Of a DNA stretch of 64,000 nt, positions 43,793 through 52,874 are shown one piece after another. The translations under genes were made by a program, and so were the position numbers. Within the stretch, counting starts at the first letter, position 1, and each line of letters begins with the position of its first letter. The stretch covers positions 1 through 64,000 of the forward strand of contig JACPHN010000044.1 in NCBI GenBank assembly GCA_016188575.1, given 5' to 3'. This stretch comes from Candidatus Schekmanbacteria bacterium. GTDB taxonomy: Bacteria > CSSED10-310 > JACPHN01. The notes under the pieces are model-generated. The model was not told where the DNA came from, did not search any database, and worked only from the letters and a program-made list of their open reading frames with translations.

Positions 43793-46048
43793 ATGTCGAC
43801 CACGACGGCTCGAAATGACACGCGATCTCACCGATCCCCCCGACTCCGGCCGCTTGGGAGCACTCCGGCGAGCATGATGCGTACGTTGCTGGCGCTGTTG
43901 ATGCTGGCGTGCCTGCCCGCCTCCGCGCTCCCGGCAGCGCCTGCGGAATCCCCCGCGGATCGCTTGGATATCAGCGTTTCCACGGTGCACGTGCGCGTCC
44001 CGGTCACGGTCGTCGACAGCCGCGGCCGACCCGTGCGCGGCCTCACGGCGAGCGACTTCGCGCTGACCGACGATCGCGTCGATCAGGAAATCACCTCCTT
44101 CGAGGCCGTCGATCTCCAGAGCTCCGAAGCCGCGGAGCTCGTTCGCAACCTGCCGGCGGCGCGGCGGAACATCTTGTTTCTCTTCGATTTGAGTAATTCT
44201 ACAATGAAGGGGATATTGGAGGCCAGAGCAGCAGCGCTAGGCGCAGTCGCGAGTCTGCTGCCAACCGACAGTGCCGCAGTGATGGTCGCGAGCAGCGGCG
44301 GTATCCGTTTCGAGCTTGCATTCACGCACGACCGCGACCAGCTCCGCCGCGCCCTGACCAACGTCGGAATCGAAACCGGCGGGGTGCGCCGCGATCCGCT
44401 GGCACTCTTCCTCGACGTGATGGAAAACCAGAACGCCGCGACTTCATTGACCCCACTGCAGCACGACGACCCGATCTCAAAGGGCGGGACCGGCGGGGGC
44501 GGCGATGCCGGCGGGCAGCTCGGGGCCGTCGCGGCCAGCGGCAAACGCATGGGAGAGCGGGAGATTCAGGACCGCGCGGCGGACTGGGCGAGCGAGCTGG
44601 CGGCGGTCGGCCTGACCCTGAACGCGATTGATGGGCGCAAGCACGTGCTGCTGTTTTCCGCGGGCGTTCCGGACGAGGCGCTGGTGGGTAGCCAGTCGTT
44701 GTCGGAAACCACCGCGGCCGTGGAAAGCAACATCTGGGGAGCCGGCTCGCTCGAATCCGGCAACGGTGATGCGATATTCGGCGCCGCAGGAGTGAAGACC
44801 GCGCTCGCGAAAGCCGTGGAGCAGCTCCAGCGCGCCGATGTGGTCGTTCATTGCGTGGATACGAGCCTGCTCGTCGCCGGCGGGGCAATGGGCCTTCCGG
44901 AGGGCAGCGGGCGCGGCCAGGCGTCACTGCACATGGTTGCCGAGGACACTGGCGGCAACCTCTGGAAAAACGCCAACGACCTCAGCGTGCCGCTGGCTGA
45001 AATCGTCGAGCGGTCCCGCTACACCTATGTCGTCGGCTTCGAGTCGAAGGAACAGCGCGGAGCCGGACAGTATCACAAGCTGGCCCTCGAGCTTCGCAAG
45101 GACACAAACGGATGGCGCGTCATTCACCGGCCGGGCTACTTCGAGCCACGGCCGTTCACGGCGCTCACCGCGATCGAGCGCCAACTGCTCGCGTCGGAGC
45201 AAATCGTCAGCGGCATTGTGGCGAGCGACATTCCCTTGGACGTCGTCGCCGCACCACTGGTCCCCGGCAAGAATCGGACCGGGGTTTTCACCGTCGTCGA
45301 GCTCCCCGAAATCCTGCGCCGTGAGCCCGCGAAGCAGCTCGATCTCGAGCTCTATGGTTACGCGCGCAAGCTGTCCGGAGAGGTTCTCGCTTTCTTCTCC
45401 GACCGCGTGTCATTCGACGTCGAGCTGGCGCGATCTCAGAACAAGGCCGGCGGCGTCAAGCTCATCGCCCGCCTGGATGTCCCCGCGGGCGATGCCGAGC
45501 TCGTGTTCCTGGCGCGCAACGCCCGCACCGGTGCGACCGGCCTTGGCCGGCAGACGCTGCGCGTTCCCGACCTCGCAAGTGGCGCCCCGGGGATCCTCTC
45601 GCCGCTGTTCGTCGACGCGTCGTCGTCCTGGATCGTGCGCCGCAGCAGCAGCATTCCGGAAGGCGACGCCTATCCCTTCACGGTGCTCGGCAGCTCCTTC
45701 CTGCCCGCGGCGGCGCCGGCGACGGCGGGTTCGGCCTACCGCGCGTGCCTCACGACTTTTGGTCTGTCAGCGGCGGCGGCCGCCGGCCAGGTCGACATCT
45801 CCGGTCGCCTTGTGGATAGCTTCGGGCGACCCGTTCGGGGCGCGACGTTCCGCGTCGTGGGCAAGGCGACGGCAAGCGATAGCAGCGGGCGCGTCGATTT
45901 TCTGCTCGTAATCGAGGCGGGCGACGCCACCCACGGACCGCACTCCGTGGAGATCGCGGCGCAGGCGCCCGGAATGCCACCGCAGCGGCTGATCGCGCCG
46001 CTCGGCGTCGATCGCACCGCTGCGGTGGCGGTCGCCGCTACGGAGTGA
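43793..46048 (+). CDS. Exported VWFA-related (acidobacterial-type) protein
   Basis: The protein has 751 residues from ATG 43793, chosen because GGAGGAC lies 7 bases upstream. A signal peptide follows 28 leading residues (RTLLALLMLACLPASALP). The mature protein opens with the family strand TVHVRVPVTVVDSRGRPVRG and LTASDFALTDDRVDQEITSF. A von Willebrand A domain has MIDAS FLFDLSNSTMKG (DxSxS), with later VLLFSAGVPDE. The C-terminal 350 residues are beta-rich, ending in an Ig-like or carboxypeptidase-regulatory-like domain (DISGRLVDSFGRPVRGATFR). The location is periplasm or surface, probably with an adhesion or protein-binding role. No operon partner is obvious. Confidence 0.88.
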   Translation: MSTTTARNDTRSHRSPRLRPLGSTPASMMRTLLALLMLACLPASALPAAPAESPADRLDISVSTVHVRVPVTVVDSRGRPVRGLTASDFALTDDRVDQEITSFEAVDLQSSEAAELVRNLPAARRNILFLFDLSNSTMKGILEARAAALGAVASLLPTDSAAVMVASSGGIRFELAFTHDRDQLRRALTNVGIETGGVRRDPLALFLDVMENQNAATSLTPLQHDDPISKGGTGGGGDAGGQLGAVAASGKRMGEREIQDRAADWASELAAVGLTLNAIDGRKHVLLFSAGVPDEALVGSQSLSETTAAVESNIWGAGSLESGNGDAIFGAAGVKTALAKAVEQLQRADVVVHCVDTSLLVAGGAMGLPEGSGRGQASLHMVAEDTGGNLWKNANDLSVPLAEIVERSRYTYVVGFESKEQRGAGQYHKLALELRKDTNGWRVIHRPGYFEPRPFTALTAIERQLLASEQIVSGIVASDIPLDVVAAPLVPGKNRTGVFTVVELPEILRREPAKQLDLELYGYARKLSGEVLAFFSDRVSFDVELARSQNKAGGVKLIARLDVPAGDAELVFLARNARTGATGLGRQTLRVPDLASGAPGILSPLFVDASSSWIVRRSSSIPEGDAYPFTVLGSSFLPAAAPATAGSAYRACLTTFGLSAAAAAGQVDISGRLVDSFGRPVRGATFRVVGKATASDSSGRVDFLLVIEAGDATHGPHSVEIAAQAPGMPPQRLIAPLGVDRTAAVAVAATE

Positions 46049-46068
46049 GCCGTCCCGCTGCGATGTAG

Positions 46069-46809
46069 CCGGCGACACCATGCGGCCTTCTGTCGACCAC
46101 CGACCCGGCCGGCAACGCCACGCTCTACGCCTACGACGCTTCGGGAAACGTGCTCTCGACGACCGATGCCGCCGGCGCGGTGACGCGCTTCGCCTACGAC
46201 GCGCGGGGAAACCAGACCAGGGAGATCGATGCGCTCGGTAACGAGACGGCGATGACCTACGACACTTCGCGGCGGGTGCTCACGCGGGTGCGTAGCCGGT
46301 CGCTGGATGGGCTGACCGAGCCGCTCGTGACCGCCAACGGCTGCGACGACCTCGGCCGCCTGGTCGCGGTGACCCACGCCGACGGTAGTGTCACCCGCAC
46401 GGTCTACTACGCGGTGGGACAGCCGATCGAACAGATCGACGCGCTCGGCCGGGTGACCGCGGTGACCTATCCGGACGGCACCCGGCTCCAGAACGTCTAC
46501 GACGCGGAGGGACAGATGATCGCCCGGACGGATCGCGCCGGGCGGACGACGACGCGCGCCTACGATCCGATGGGGCGCCACATCGCCACCGCCTTCGCCG
46601 ACGGGGCGACGGAGACGCGAGCGTACGACGCGGCCGGCCGCTTGGTGGCGAGCACCGGCGCGCTCGGGGCAAAGACCACCTACACCTACGACGCCGCCGG
46701 GAGAATGCTCAGCGCGACAGATGCGGTAGGGCATGCGACGACGTACGAGCACGACGCGGTCGGGAACCTGGTTCGCACCGCAACACCGGCCGGCGCACAA
46801 AGACGGTGA
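46069..46809 (+). pseudogene. Fragment of an RHS/YD-repeat protein
   Basis: From just after an in-frame TAG (46066-46068) the frame shows at least eight YD repeats, for example YAYDASGNVLSTTDAAGAVT, YDARGNQTREIDALGNETAM and YDAAGRMLSATDAVGHATTY. It ends abruptly at 46809 without the RHS core or a toxin domain. There is no start codon with a ribosome binding site before the repeats. RHS proteins are normally over 1,000 residues, so this is an internal fragment left by recombination. Confidence 0.75.
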
Positions 46810-46946
46810 CCTCAGCGGTGGCCATGTCGATCTGGCGGGGAGCCACGCCTCATCCATGGGCTATCGGATTGGCTTGAAATCCTCTCATCTTGTCCATAAC
46901 CTCAGGCCACACAGCTTTGGCCTGACCTGGTTTCTCGGAGGCGGTC

Positions 46947-48158
46947 GTGACCCGATTCATCGCGCCCTTGCTTGTGCTCACCCTGGCGTGCACCCCGGTA
47001 GCCAGCGCCGCGAGCTCCGTTCCGCCGTTTCCCTCGAGCCGGCTCGCGTTGGCGGCCGGCGTCATGGGTGACTTCCCGCTGCTGAGGAGTCACCTTGACA
47101 GCTTCGAAAGCAAGGCGGAGGCAACATATTACGTTTGCGTTGCAGATGAGCTCGATCGGGGAAACGGCGCAACCGATTACGTAGACAAGGTGTTCGACGC
47201 GTGGGAGGAGAGGCTAGATCCGGCCAGGCACGTTCTCATCGTGGCGTCAGTCAAGGGCGGCGAAGTGGCCATCCATGCCGGCTCCGACTTCACGGCGCTC
47301 GGATTTACCGAGGCTGCGATCAATAGTGTCATCGATAGTCTTTTCGAACGGCCAGCCAAGCGCGAGGGGACTCGTATGTTCCGTGGCCGCGGCAGGATCA
47401 CGGGGATGAAAACCAGCTTGACATCACGGCGGTCTTTCCACCTCGACGAGTATGGGAGTGCCATCATTAGCCTCATCACCGCGGTGGACGAAAACCTCGC
47501 GGCGCGCGAGGCGTCGGCGCCGCGAAGGGAGCGCGAGACGGATACCGCCCACGAGCGCTTCTCGGCAAGGCTTGGGGAGGTGGCTGCGGCGGTGCGGGCC
47601 GCGCGGGGGACGCTTCTGGCTCATCAGCATGAGGCGATCAGCGTGCCGCCTGAGGCGCTCGCCTGGGCTGATCCGGCGCTCGCCGAAGCGGCGGTGCTCT
47701 CGAAATCGGACCCTAAATCGGCGGTGCGGTCGCTCGAGCTCGTTGCGGACGCGATGAAGGCGATCGAGCGGGATGCCGCGGAAGGGTTCCCGAACCGCCG
47801 GCTGGCGCTGGCCGGAGTCGAGGAGAGGCGTCTGGAGCACCGGTCCCTCGAGGTCAGAATTCGGGCGGAGAATTTCGATACCGCGTCTGTTGCCGAAAAG
47901 CTCTCGATGATCAAGGAGGAAATCGCGGGGGCGGAAGCATGGCTTGCAGAGGGAAGGACGGACCGTGCTTTGTATGCGGTGTCGGGTCTTCGCCGCGAGC
48001 TGGAAGATGCGGAGCGCACGCTCGCATGGTTGGGCTTCCTGCAAACTGTCGAGCTCCGGGTCCTCCCGGGGATCGGCGCCGGTGCGGTCGTAATCCTGCT
48101 CCTCGCTCTGTGGTGCCGCACGCGGAGTCGCCGGAAGAAGTGCGCGTTGGGAGCTTGA
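46947..48158 (+). CDS. TPM-domain membrane-anchored protein
   Basis: The protein has 403 residues from GTG 46947, with GGAGG 6 bases upstream. A signal peptide (FIAPLLVLTLACTPVASA) precedes a TPM domain (about 40-170: YYVCVADELDRGNGATDYVD, HVLIVASVKGGEVAIHAGSD, ALGFTEAAINSVIDSLFE). A long helical region follows, then a C-terminal membrane helix (LPGIGAGAVVILLLALWCRT) with a basic tail. TPM domains occur in YgcG and TLP18.3-type proteins of the cell envelope and some have phosphatase activity. Function here unknown. Confidence 0.78.
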   Translation: MTRFIAPLLVLTLACTPVASAASSVPPFPSSRLALAAGVMGDFPLLRSHLDSFESKAEATYYVCVADELDRGNGATDYVDKVFDAWEERLDPARHVLIVASVKGGEVAIHAGSDFTALGFTEAAINSVIDSLFERPAKREGTRMFRGRGRITGMKTSLTSRRSFHLDEYGSAIISLITAVDENLAAREASAPRRERETDTAHERFSARLGEVAAAVRAARGTLLAHQHEAISVPPEALAWADPALAEAAVLSKSDPKSAVRSLELVADAMKAIERDAAEGFPNRRLALAGVEERRLEHRSLEVRIRAENFDTASVAEKLSMIKEEIAGAEAWLAEGRTDRALYAVSGLRRELEDAERTLAWLGFLQTVELRVLPGIGAGAVVILLLALWCRTRSRRKKCALGA

Positions 48159-48658
48159 GATAGGCGGGCACGATTGGGCACAGGACTGGGTCATGCGAAC
48201 CGACACCGTTGTCGAGGGCGCGTTCGAGCATGCGTTGGCATTCGCCGTGGAAATAGGCGGGGGCGTCCTGGGCTGGTGAAGCGGAGTGCGGCTGCGCTTT
48301 GGCCACGAGATGACAAGTGTCGTCTCAAGAAACGTAATGTGTCTTGACGACGGTCCGTTTCCCGCCCCATCACCCCACCAAGAACCTCTCGAATCGCGCC
48401 CAATCCGCTTCTCCCGCACGGGACAGCGCCCTGGCTTCGGCCGCCGCGATGGCACACGGCGTGCACCAAAGGGGGACAGAGCTGGCGTCGTGACCAGCTC
48501 GACTGCGGCGACGGCGCAAACATTGACAAAATGTCCAACTGGCAGCGCCGGGCGCGTGCCACAGCTCGTGAGCGCACCGCCGCGATCCTCCTGGAAGAAT
48601 GTCGGAAAATCCTCACAGCTTGGGAAGCCAGCGAGCGGTCCCACGCAGGAGAAAGCAA
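48159..48658. other. 500-base stretch with no supportable gene
   Basis: Several short frames exist. A minus-strand one near 48180-48300 (DAPAYFHGECQRMLERALDN) looks faintly protein-like but has no start signal or recognisable family. I see no RNA gene or strong hairpin. The right end must carry the promoter of the barrel protein at 48659. Confidence 0.35.
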
Positions 48659-49237
48659 ATGAAGTGCTGCTCATTCATCAGTCTGACCATCATCGTCGCT
48701 TTGGTATCCCTTGCCGCCACGCAGACCGTCGCCAAGACCGGATTCGCTGTCGGCGGTGGCTTCGGCTACGCCCGCGGCACCGGCGACCTCGACGACCTCG
48801 AGGGTTACCTCATCCCGCTGATCGGCGAGTACGAGCTAAGCTCGACTTTCGCCTTGAGAACCTACTTCGGGCGCTCGTCAATCGACTACGGGTGCGATAG
48901 CGGCTACTTCTGCACGACCAGCATCGAGCATACGTATCTCACCATCAATGGCGTCGCCTATGCTCGCCCCTTTTACGCCACTGCCGGCCTCGGCTACTAT
49001 GACACGAGGATCGAGCACGAGTGCAAGCTCTTCGGAGATTGCCTCGTGGACGACGACCTGCGGGATCCCGGCGTGAATATCGGCGCGGGACTCGACTTTC
49101 CAGTGGGTTCCTCGCGCACTGTCCACCTCTTTACCGAGGTCACCTTTCACCACATCCTGCTCTATGATCGCGACCTCGGAGAAGACTTGGAGGACGGGGA
49201 GCTTTTCGCCACAGGCGGCCTGAAGCTCCACTTCTAG
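48659..49237 (+). CDS. Small outer-membrane beta-barrel protein
   Basis: The protein has 192 residues from ATG 48659, with AGGAG 8 bases upstream. A signal peptide (CSFISLTIIVALVSLAATQT) precedes eight or so amphipathic strands typical of OmpA-like/OmpW-like barrels (GFAVGGGFGYARGTGDLDDL, FYATAGLGYYDTRIEHECKL). The protein ends GLKLHF with a terminal phenylalanine. Cysteine pairs in the loops (CDSGYFC, CKLFGDC) may form disulfides. Specific role unknown. Confidence 0.75.
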   Translation: MKCCSFISLTIIVALVSLAATQTVAKTGFAVGGGFGYARGTGDLDDLEGYLIPLIGEYELSSTFALRTYFGRSSIDYGCDSGYFCTTSIEHTYLTINGVAYARPFYATAGLGYYDTRIEHECKLFGDCLVDDDLRDPGVNIGAGLDFPVGSSRTVHLFTEVTFHHILLYDRDLGEDLEDGELFATGGLKLHF

Positions 49238-49269
49238 CGCCAGCCGGACCGGGCATCCCACCTTGGTGT

Positions 49270-49300
49270 GCCGTGGGCGGGGGGCTCTACCGCCCACGGC
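49270..49300. terminator. Hairpin between convergent genes, probable bidirectional terminator
   Basis: GCCGTGGGCGG (49270-49280) pairs perfectly with CCGCCCACGGC (49290-49300) around a 9-base loop, giving an 11-bp stem. It sits in the 137-base gap between the barrel gene and the convergent ABC exporter. No T-run follows, so it may be a weak or processing hairpin rather than a classical intrinsic terminator. Confidence 0.5.
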
Positions 49301-49374
49301 CCGGGGTGTAAGCACGCTGCGCCGGGCCCCGCTGCGGGGCGCCGGCACGCAGACGGGCGCCGGTAGGCTGGCGT

Positions 49375-51930
49375 TCATTCCGTGCGCATGGATTCGAGCG
49401 TCGGCTGGCGGGCGGCCCAGAGCGCCGGGTAGATGCCCGCGAGCACGCTGGCAGCGGTGACGGCGATGACGATGGTGGGGAGGACGCTCAGGGGAATGCG
49501 CCAGGGGAAGCTCCAGCCCACGGTGGCGACGATGACCGACTTCAGAAACAGCGCGCCGGTGAGGCTGCCGATGAAGGCGCCGAGCAGCGCCGAGAAGCCG
49601 CCGAGGAAGGCAGCTTCGGTCAGGACGATCCGGACGATCTGACGTGGAGTCGAGCCGACGGCGCGCATCACCCCGACCTCTTGCGTACGATCCAGCACGG
49701 CAGCAATCAGCGTGGTGGCCACCCCGAGCACGGCGATGAGCAGGGTGACCAGCTCGAGCAGCCGCATAAGCTGGAAGAAGTCGTCGAGGATGCGCAAGCC
49801 CTCAGCCTTGAATTCCGTGCTGGTGAGGACGAACAGGTCGTACATCTCCCCCCAGCGCTGGCGAATCGTCTGCTGCATACGGCTGGTGTCCCGTGGGTCC
49901 CTGAGGAAGATATCGAAGGTGTCGACGAGCGGGTCTCGGAACATGTCGATGAAGATGGTACGATCGACGAGCACCAGGCCCTGGTCACTGGTGAAATCCA
50001 TGATCACGGCGAGGACCTCCAGGTCCTTGGGTCCGGTCGGTGTTTTCAGGCGGATGGTCGAGCCGGGGCGCAAGTGATCGCGCCGGGCGATGTTCTCGCT
50101 GACCAAGGCGCGCGGGGCATGTGCGAGGCTTCCGGGCGCCGGCACCGATCCTGCGAGGATGACCGGCCTGGCGCGGCGCAGGTAATCGTCGACCTCTACC
50201 GACAACACCTTGATCGGTCTGCCGCCGTAGTCGACGTCTTGCATGCGCACGTGGAGCACGGCCTCGACCTCGGGTAGCGCGCTGAACAGCTCGCCGATCT
50301 TCGGGTCGAGGGGCGTATTCTGGGTCATGCCGATGGTGGCGCCGGAGGTGATGTAGAGGTTGGCCGGCAATGCGGCGTTCAGCCAGGCATGGTAGGTGAC
50401 GGTCATCGAGTGGACATAGGTGGCGATCGTGACTACCGTGGCGACGCCGGCGACGAGGGAGGCGACGGTGAGCGCGGCGCGGCGGCGGTCCCGGATGACG
50501 TGGTCGATGGCGATCGTCGCTTCGGCTCCGAGGCGCGATCCGAACAACCGGTACAGCCAGCGAGCCAGCGACGAGACCGCAGCCGGCGCGAGAAAAACCG
50601 AGGCGAGCACGACGAAACCGAAGCTGATCTGCCCGACCCTCGGGTCCAGCGTTGCCTGCGGGCTGAGGAAGGCCACCAGCCCCGCGGCTACCAGCAGCGC
50701 GCCGACCACGAGGCCGCGGCGCACGCCCTGGCGATCCTCGCCCTCCTCAGGGGGGCGGGTCAGCCCCGCGACCGGAGGCTGGTTGGCGACCCAGCGAGCC
50801 GGCCGCACCGCGCCCGCCACCGGCACGAACAGGCCGACGAACAGTGCGGGCAAGAGGTTCCACAGCGTGAGACGGACCTCATCGACCTTGACCAGGACGT
50901 AAATTTCGCTGACGGTGCGAGCCGTCGAAGCCAGCCCGCCTCGCGCCAGGCCAAAGCCCACGCCGACACCCAGAGCGGTCGCGCCGGCACCGAGCACGAA
51001 CGCCTCGAGCAGCACCAGCGCCATGATCGCCCGGCGGCCGGCGCCCAGAGCCCGCAACACCGCCAGCTCGCGCTGCCGCTGGCGCACGCTGATCTCCACG
51101 GCGTTATACGCCAGGAGAACCCCGACCCAGATGGCCAGGACCGCCATCATCGACAGCGCCTGATTCAGGCCGGACATCATCTCTTCGAGCCTGGCCCCGC
51201 GCTGCAGCGGGTAGCCCACGTCGTACGCCTCGCCTAGCTCCTGCTGCAGCCGCTGTTTCAGCACGGCCGGCTCGAGATTGTCGTCGCCGGATAGATCGAC
51301 TCTGGTGATCGCCTGATCCAGCTCGAGGGCGACTTGCGCCGCATCCAGGTACATCATCACCACGTCGCCGCCAAAGGTCTTCGCCGGCCCCTTGTCCTTG
51401 AGCAAGCCCCGGATCACGAAGCGCCGCCGGCCCACCTTGGTCATGAGCTCGAAGGCGTCGCCCTTCTTCAGTCCCCGGGCCGCAGCGAAGCTGCGGGGGA
51501 CGACCACGGATTCGCGGGAGTTGAGGAAGGCGATCGGATCCTCTATGACCTCCGCGTCGCCCTCTTCGGCCTCGATGTCACGCAAGGCGTCATCCCCGAG
51601 GAAATCGATACCGAGCAGCACGATGGGACCCTTGCCGGGTTCGATCAGCACCTTCTCGAGGAGAGGCTCGACGTGAGCGACCCCCGGAACCTGACTGATC
51701 CGATCGGCGAGGTCCCGCTCCATGCCCGACTGTCCGGCCGACACGACGAGCTGTGCCTTGCCGGCGATGTGTTCGAGACTGCGCTCATGCGAGGACAGGA
51801 TCTCCTCACCGATGAGGTTGACGGCCAGCGTCACCGAGACGCCGAGGGCGACGCCGAGCAGAGTCAGGCCGGTGCGGACGGGATGCTGCAACCAATGTCG
51901 CAGGCTCAGCCAGCGAAGCAGCGCGCCCAC
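49375..51930 (-). CDS. FtsX/MacB-type ABC transporter permease (two FtsX domains)
   Basis: The protein has 851 residues from GTG 51930, with GAGGAC upstream inside the ATPase gene's end. One N-terminal membrane helix (TGLTLLGVALGVSVTLAVNL) precedes a large periplasmic domain. Several helices follow (SMMAVLAIWVGVLLAYNAVE, ALVLLEAFVLGAGATALGVG). A second periplasmic domain and a C-terminal three-helix FtsX block come next (LVTLLIAVLGVATTLIAAVL, LGGFSALLGAFIGSLTGALF). MacB/LolCE-like proteins move lipoproteins or peptides out of the inner membrane by mechanotransmission. The ATPase gene ends 4 bases upstream. Confidence 0.9.
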   Translation of the reverse strand: MGALLRWLSLRHWLQHPVRTGLTLLGVALGVSVTLAVNLIGEEILSSHERSLEHIAGKAQLVVSAGQSGMERDLADRISQVPGVAHVEPLLEKVLIEPGKGPIVLLGIDFLGDDALRDIEAEEGDAEVIEDPIAFLNSRESVVVPRSFAAARGLKKGDAFELMTKVGRRRFVIRGLLKDKGPAKTFGGDVVMMYLDAAQVALELDQAITRVDLSGDDNLEPAVLKQRLQQELGEAYDVGYPLQRGARLEEMMSGLNQALSMMAVLAIWVGVLLAYNAVEISVRQRQRELAVLRALGAGRRAIMALVLLEAFVLGAGATALGVGVGFGLARGGLASTARTVSEIYVLVKVDEVRLTLWNLLPALFVGLFVPVAGAVRPARWVANQPPVAGLTRPPEEGEDRQGVRRGLVVGALLVAAGLVAFLSPQATLDPRVGQISFGFVVLASVFLAPAAVSSLARWLYRLFGSRLGAEATIAIDHVIRDRRRAALTVASLVAGVATVVTIATYVHSMTVTYHAWLNAALPANLYITSGATIGMTQNTPLDPKIGELFSALPEVEAVLHVRMQDVDYGGRPIKVLSVEVDDYLRRARPVILAGSVPAPGSLAHAPRALVSENIARRDHLRPGSTIRLKTPTGPKDLEVLAVIMDFTSDQGLVLVDRTIFIDMFRDPLVDTFDIFLRDPRDTSRMQQTIRQRWGEMYDLFVLTSTEFKAEGLRILDDFFQLMRLLELVTLLIAVLGVATTLIAAVLDRTQEVGVMRAVGSTPRQIVRIVLTEAAFLGGFSALLGAFIGSLTGALFLKSVIVATVGWSFPWRIPLSVLPTIVIAVTAASVLAGIYPALWAARQPTLESMRTE

Positions 51931-51934
51931 GGGC

Positions 51935-52681
51935 TCAGTCCTCTGCCGCAGGCGAATGCGCCGCCGCTGGGGCGGCGGACCCAGCATGCGAGGCCCGTTC
52001 CGGAGTGGCGCCAGTATCGATGCGGCCATCGCGCAAGGTCACAATGCGATCACAGGCGGCTGCGACCTCCATGTCATGAGTCACGATCATCACCGTGCGC
52101 CCCTGCTGATGTGCCAGGTCCAGAAGCAATGTCAGGACCGAGGCGCCCGTCTCGTGATCGAGGTTGCCCGTCGGCTCGTCGGCCAGGACGACCTGAGGCT
52201 CGAGAATCAGCGAGCGGGCGATTGCCACCCGTTGCCTCTCACCCCCGCTCAGCTTGGCCGGCGGGTGTCCGAGGCGTGCCTTCAGCCCCACGCGCTCGAG
52301 CAGGCCCTGCGCCCTGGAGCGGCACTCCGAGCTGCTCACCCGCGCCATGCGCGCCGGGATCATGACATTCTCCAGTGCGCTGAGCGTCGGCAGAAGATGG
52401 AAGAACTGGAAAATGAACCCGAGGTGGTCTCTGCGGAATCGGGTCAGGACCTCGTCGCCGGCTCGCGACAGATCGGTGCCCAGGACGCGTACCGTGCCCG
52501 AGGTCGGGGTGTCCAGAGCCCCACAGATGTGCAGCAGCGTGCTCTTGCCCGATCCGGACGGGCCCACGACGGCAGTGGCAGAGCCTGCCTCCAGCGTCAG
52601 CTCCACGCCTCTAAGGGCCCGAACCTCGCTTGCGCCGCGGTCGTAGACGCGGGTGACGTTTTGTAGCTCGATCGCCGCCAT
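51935..52681 (-). CDS. LolD/MacB-family ABC transporter ATPase
   Basis: The protein has 248 residues. It has Walker A VVGPSGSGKSTLLH, the Q-loop FIFQFFHLLP, signature KLSGGERQRVAIA, Walker B QVVLADEPTGNLD and the switch histidine in VMIVTHDME. The extra C-terminal 25 residues are low complexity. It powers the FtsX-type permease encoded immediately downstream. No membrane-fusion partner (MacA-like) is next to it. The promoter must lie in 52682-52870, which also holds a large hairpin. Confidence 0.93.
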   Translation of the reverse strand: MAAIELQNVTRVYDRGASEVRALRGVELTLEAGSATAVVGPSGSGKSTLLHICGALDTPTSGTVRVLGTDLSRAGDEVLTRFRRDHLGFIFQFFHLLPTLSALENVMIPARMARVSSSECRSRAQGLLERVGLKARLGHPPAKLSGGERQRVAIARSLILEPQVVLADEPTGNLDHETGASVLTLLLDLAHQQGRTVMIVTHDMEVAAACDRIVTLRDGRIDTGATPERASHAGSAAPAAAHSPAAED

Positions 52682-52743
52682 GACTCAGATGCCCTCGCTT
52701 GCTGGTGAAGATCTGCCGGATTCTCTCGAAAACCTCATCTGCC

Positions 52744-52795
52744 GTATCTGTTCACCCCCTCCCCTCGCTTGCGGGGGGAGGGGGTGAACAGATAC
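52744..52795. repeat. Perfect 21-bp-stem hairpin, best copy of family B
   Basis: GTATCTGTTCACCCCCTCCC plus one C (52744-52764) is exactly complementary to 52775-52795, around a 10-base loop TCGCTTGCGG. It lies between the divergent ABC ATPase and VOC genes. Related copies occur at 728, 9046, 9122 and 42901, so this is a dispersed palindrome rather than a local terminator. There is no T-run. Confidence 0.8.
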
Positions 52796-52874
52796 CATCT
52801 TGCCATCATCATCTGTGATCCGTCAAACATGTCGTGACTGTGCAGCATCATTCACGAATCCACTGTGAAGGTCA

